Origin: Chloroflexota bacterium
GTDB taxonomy: Bacteria; Chloroflexota; Dehalococcoidia; UBA2979
Reading direction: 5' to 3'
DNA length: 5,783 bases
Assembly: GCA_016875695.1 (NCBI GenBank)
Contig: VGPB01000119.1
Span: 1 to 5,783, forward strand
Each line of letters opens with the position of its first letter. Position 1 is the first letter of the stretch. This document shows positions 5,312 to 5,783 of the stretch, in pieces. A program made the position numbers and the translations under genes. Under the pieces are notes generated by a model, which worked only from the letters and a program-made list of their open reading frames with translations, searched no databases and was not told where the DNA came from.

Positions 5312-5783
5312 GTGCCCGATCCCGCCGGCAACGAGTTCGCGCTCATCGAGCGCATCCTCACGCGTCTCGGCGACGCCGCCGCGCTCGACATCCTCATCGC
5401 ACCGGGCGACGACGCCGCGGCATGGGGCCCGTTCACCGGCGCCGTCGTCGCCAGCGTCGACGCCTTCACCGAAGGCGTGCACTGGCGCGCCGACACCATG
5501 TCGTACGAGGACGTCGGCTGGCGCACCGCCGCCTGCAGCCTCTCCGACATCGCCGCCATGGGCGCGCACGCCGATACGCTCCTGCTCGCCGCCATCCTCG
5601 GCCCGGCGCTCACGCTCGGCGAGCTCGACGCCTTCGTCGACGGCCTCGCCGCCGCGTGTCGCGAGCACGGCGTGCGCGTCGCTGGCGGCGACATCGTGCG
5701 CGGTGCGCACACCGCGTTCACGGCCACGGTGCTTGGCACCGCGCGGCTCGATCGCGCCGGGCGCGCGCTCGTGCTGCGCCGCG
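5312..5783 (+). CDS. thiL: Thiamine-monophosphate kinase, N-terminal part (cut by window end)
   Basis: ThiL phosphorylates thiamine monophosphate to thiamine diphosphate with ATP and Mg2+, the last step of cofactor synthesis in the cytoplasm. The 157 residues visible show the family's N-terminal ATP/Mg-binding (AIRS-type) domain. It has FALIERIL near residue 9, GDDAA at 32-36, VDAFTEGVHW at 49-58 (usually written TTDxLvEGVHF), GWRTAACSLSDIAAMGA at 69-85, and VAGGDIVRG at 123-131. The Asp residues in the GDD, SVD, SDIAAMG and GGD motifs are the expected metal and phosphate ligands. GTG 5312 is supported by the GAGG site over the gyrA stop and by the distance to the first conserved motif. The C-terminal domain lies beyond the window. 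No thiamine riboswitch is seen, and expression probably follows gyrA transcription. Confidence 0.92.
   Translation, partial: MPDPAGNEFALIERILTRLGDAAALDILIAPGDDAAAWGPFTGAVVASVDAFTEGVHWRADTMSYEDVGWRTAACSLSDIAAMGAHADTLLLAAILGPALTLGELDAFVDGLAAACREHGVRVAGGDIVRGAHTAFTATVLGTARLDRAGRALVLRR

Noticed and set aside
4592..5710. Minus-strand open frame across the gyrA-thiL junction
   Set aside because: It is a shadow of two recognisable genes and has low-complexity composition.

Overview
The window is about 70% G+C by eye. Intact genes strongly prefer C or G at the third codon position, and they use GTG, ATG and possibly CTG starts. Together with the look of the proteins (an acidic-tailed protein, a DUF3303-type protein, a gyrA-thiL pair, a small toxin-antitoxin-like pair), this suggests a high-GC bacterium, possibly a member of the Chloroflexota. 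That placement rests on recollection of families, not on a search. TGA ends two well-supported genes (the class I amidotransferase and gyrA), so the genetic code is standard.

Left part (1-1372, plus strand). The 3' end of a gene for an acidic-tailed protein is followed after 5 bases by a class I glutamine-amidotransferase-like hydrolase (peptidase C26 / gamma-glutamyl-GABA hydrolase type). Its frame has no ATG, GTG or TTG in the right place, and CTG at 623 is the best start.

Middle (1373-2382). This is a compositional break with relaxed codon choice. It holds a small intact ORF (1515-1778) with its own Shine-Dalgarno sequence. Five bases later comes what reads as a degraded gene of a TumE/DUF6516- or DUF7718-like toxin family (1784-2184), interrupted by an in-frame TGA and by a frameshift at a six-C run. 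A perfect 13-bp hairpin sits at the very start of the second gene. About 200 bases after it (2185-2382) contain nothing I recognise.

Right part (2383-5783). A minus-strand DUF3303 gene diverges from a complete gyrA (GyrA subunit of DNA gyrase, 822 residues). gyrA is followed after 9 bases by the 5' part of thiL (thiamine-monophosphate kinase), cut by the window edge. gyrA and thiL are probably co-transcribed: the thiL ribosome-binding site overlaps the gyrA stop codon.

The most interesting material is the middle module: an intact small gene beside a decayed toxin-like partner, with a strong hairpin between or over them. It looks like an acquired two-gene unit undergoing decay. The rest is ordinary housekeeping sequence with two points of note: an alanine at the fluoroquinolone-critical position of GyrA and the CTG start.
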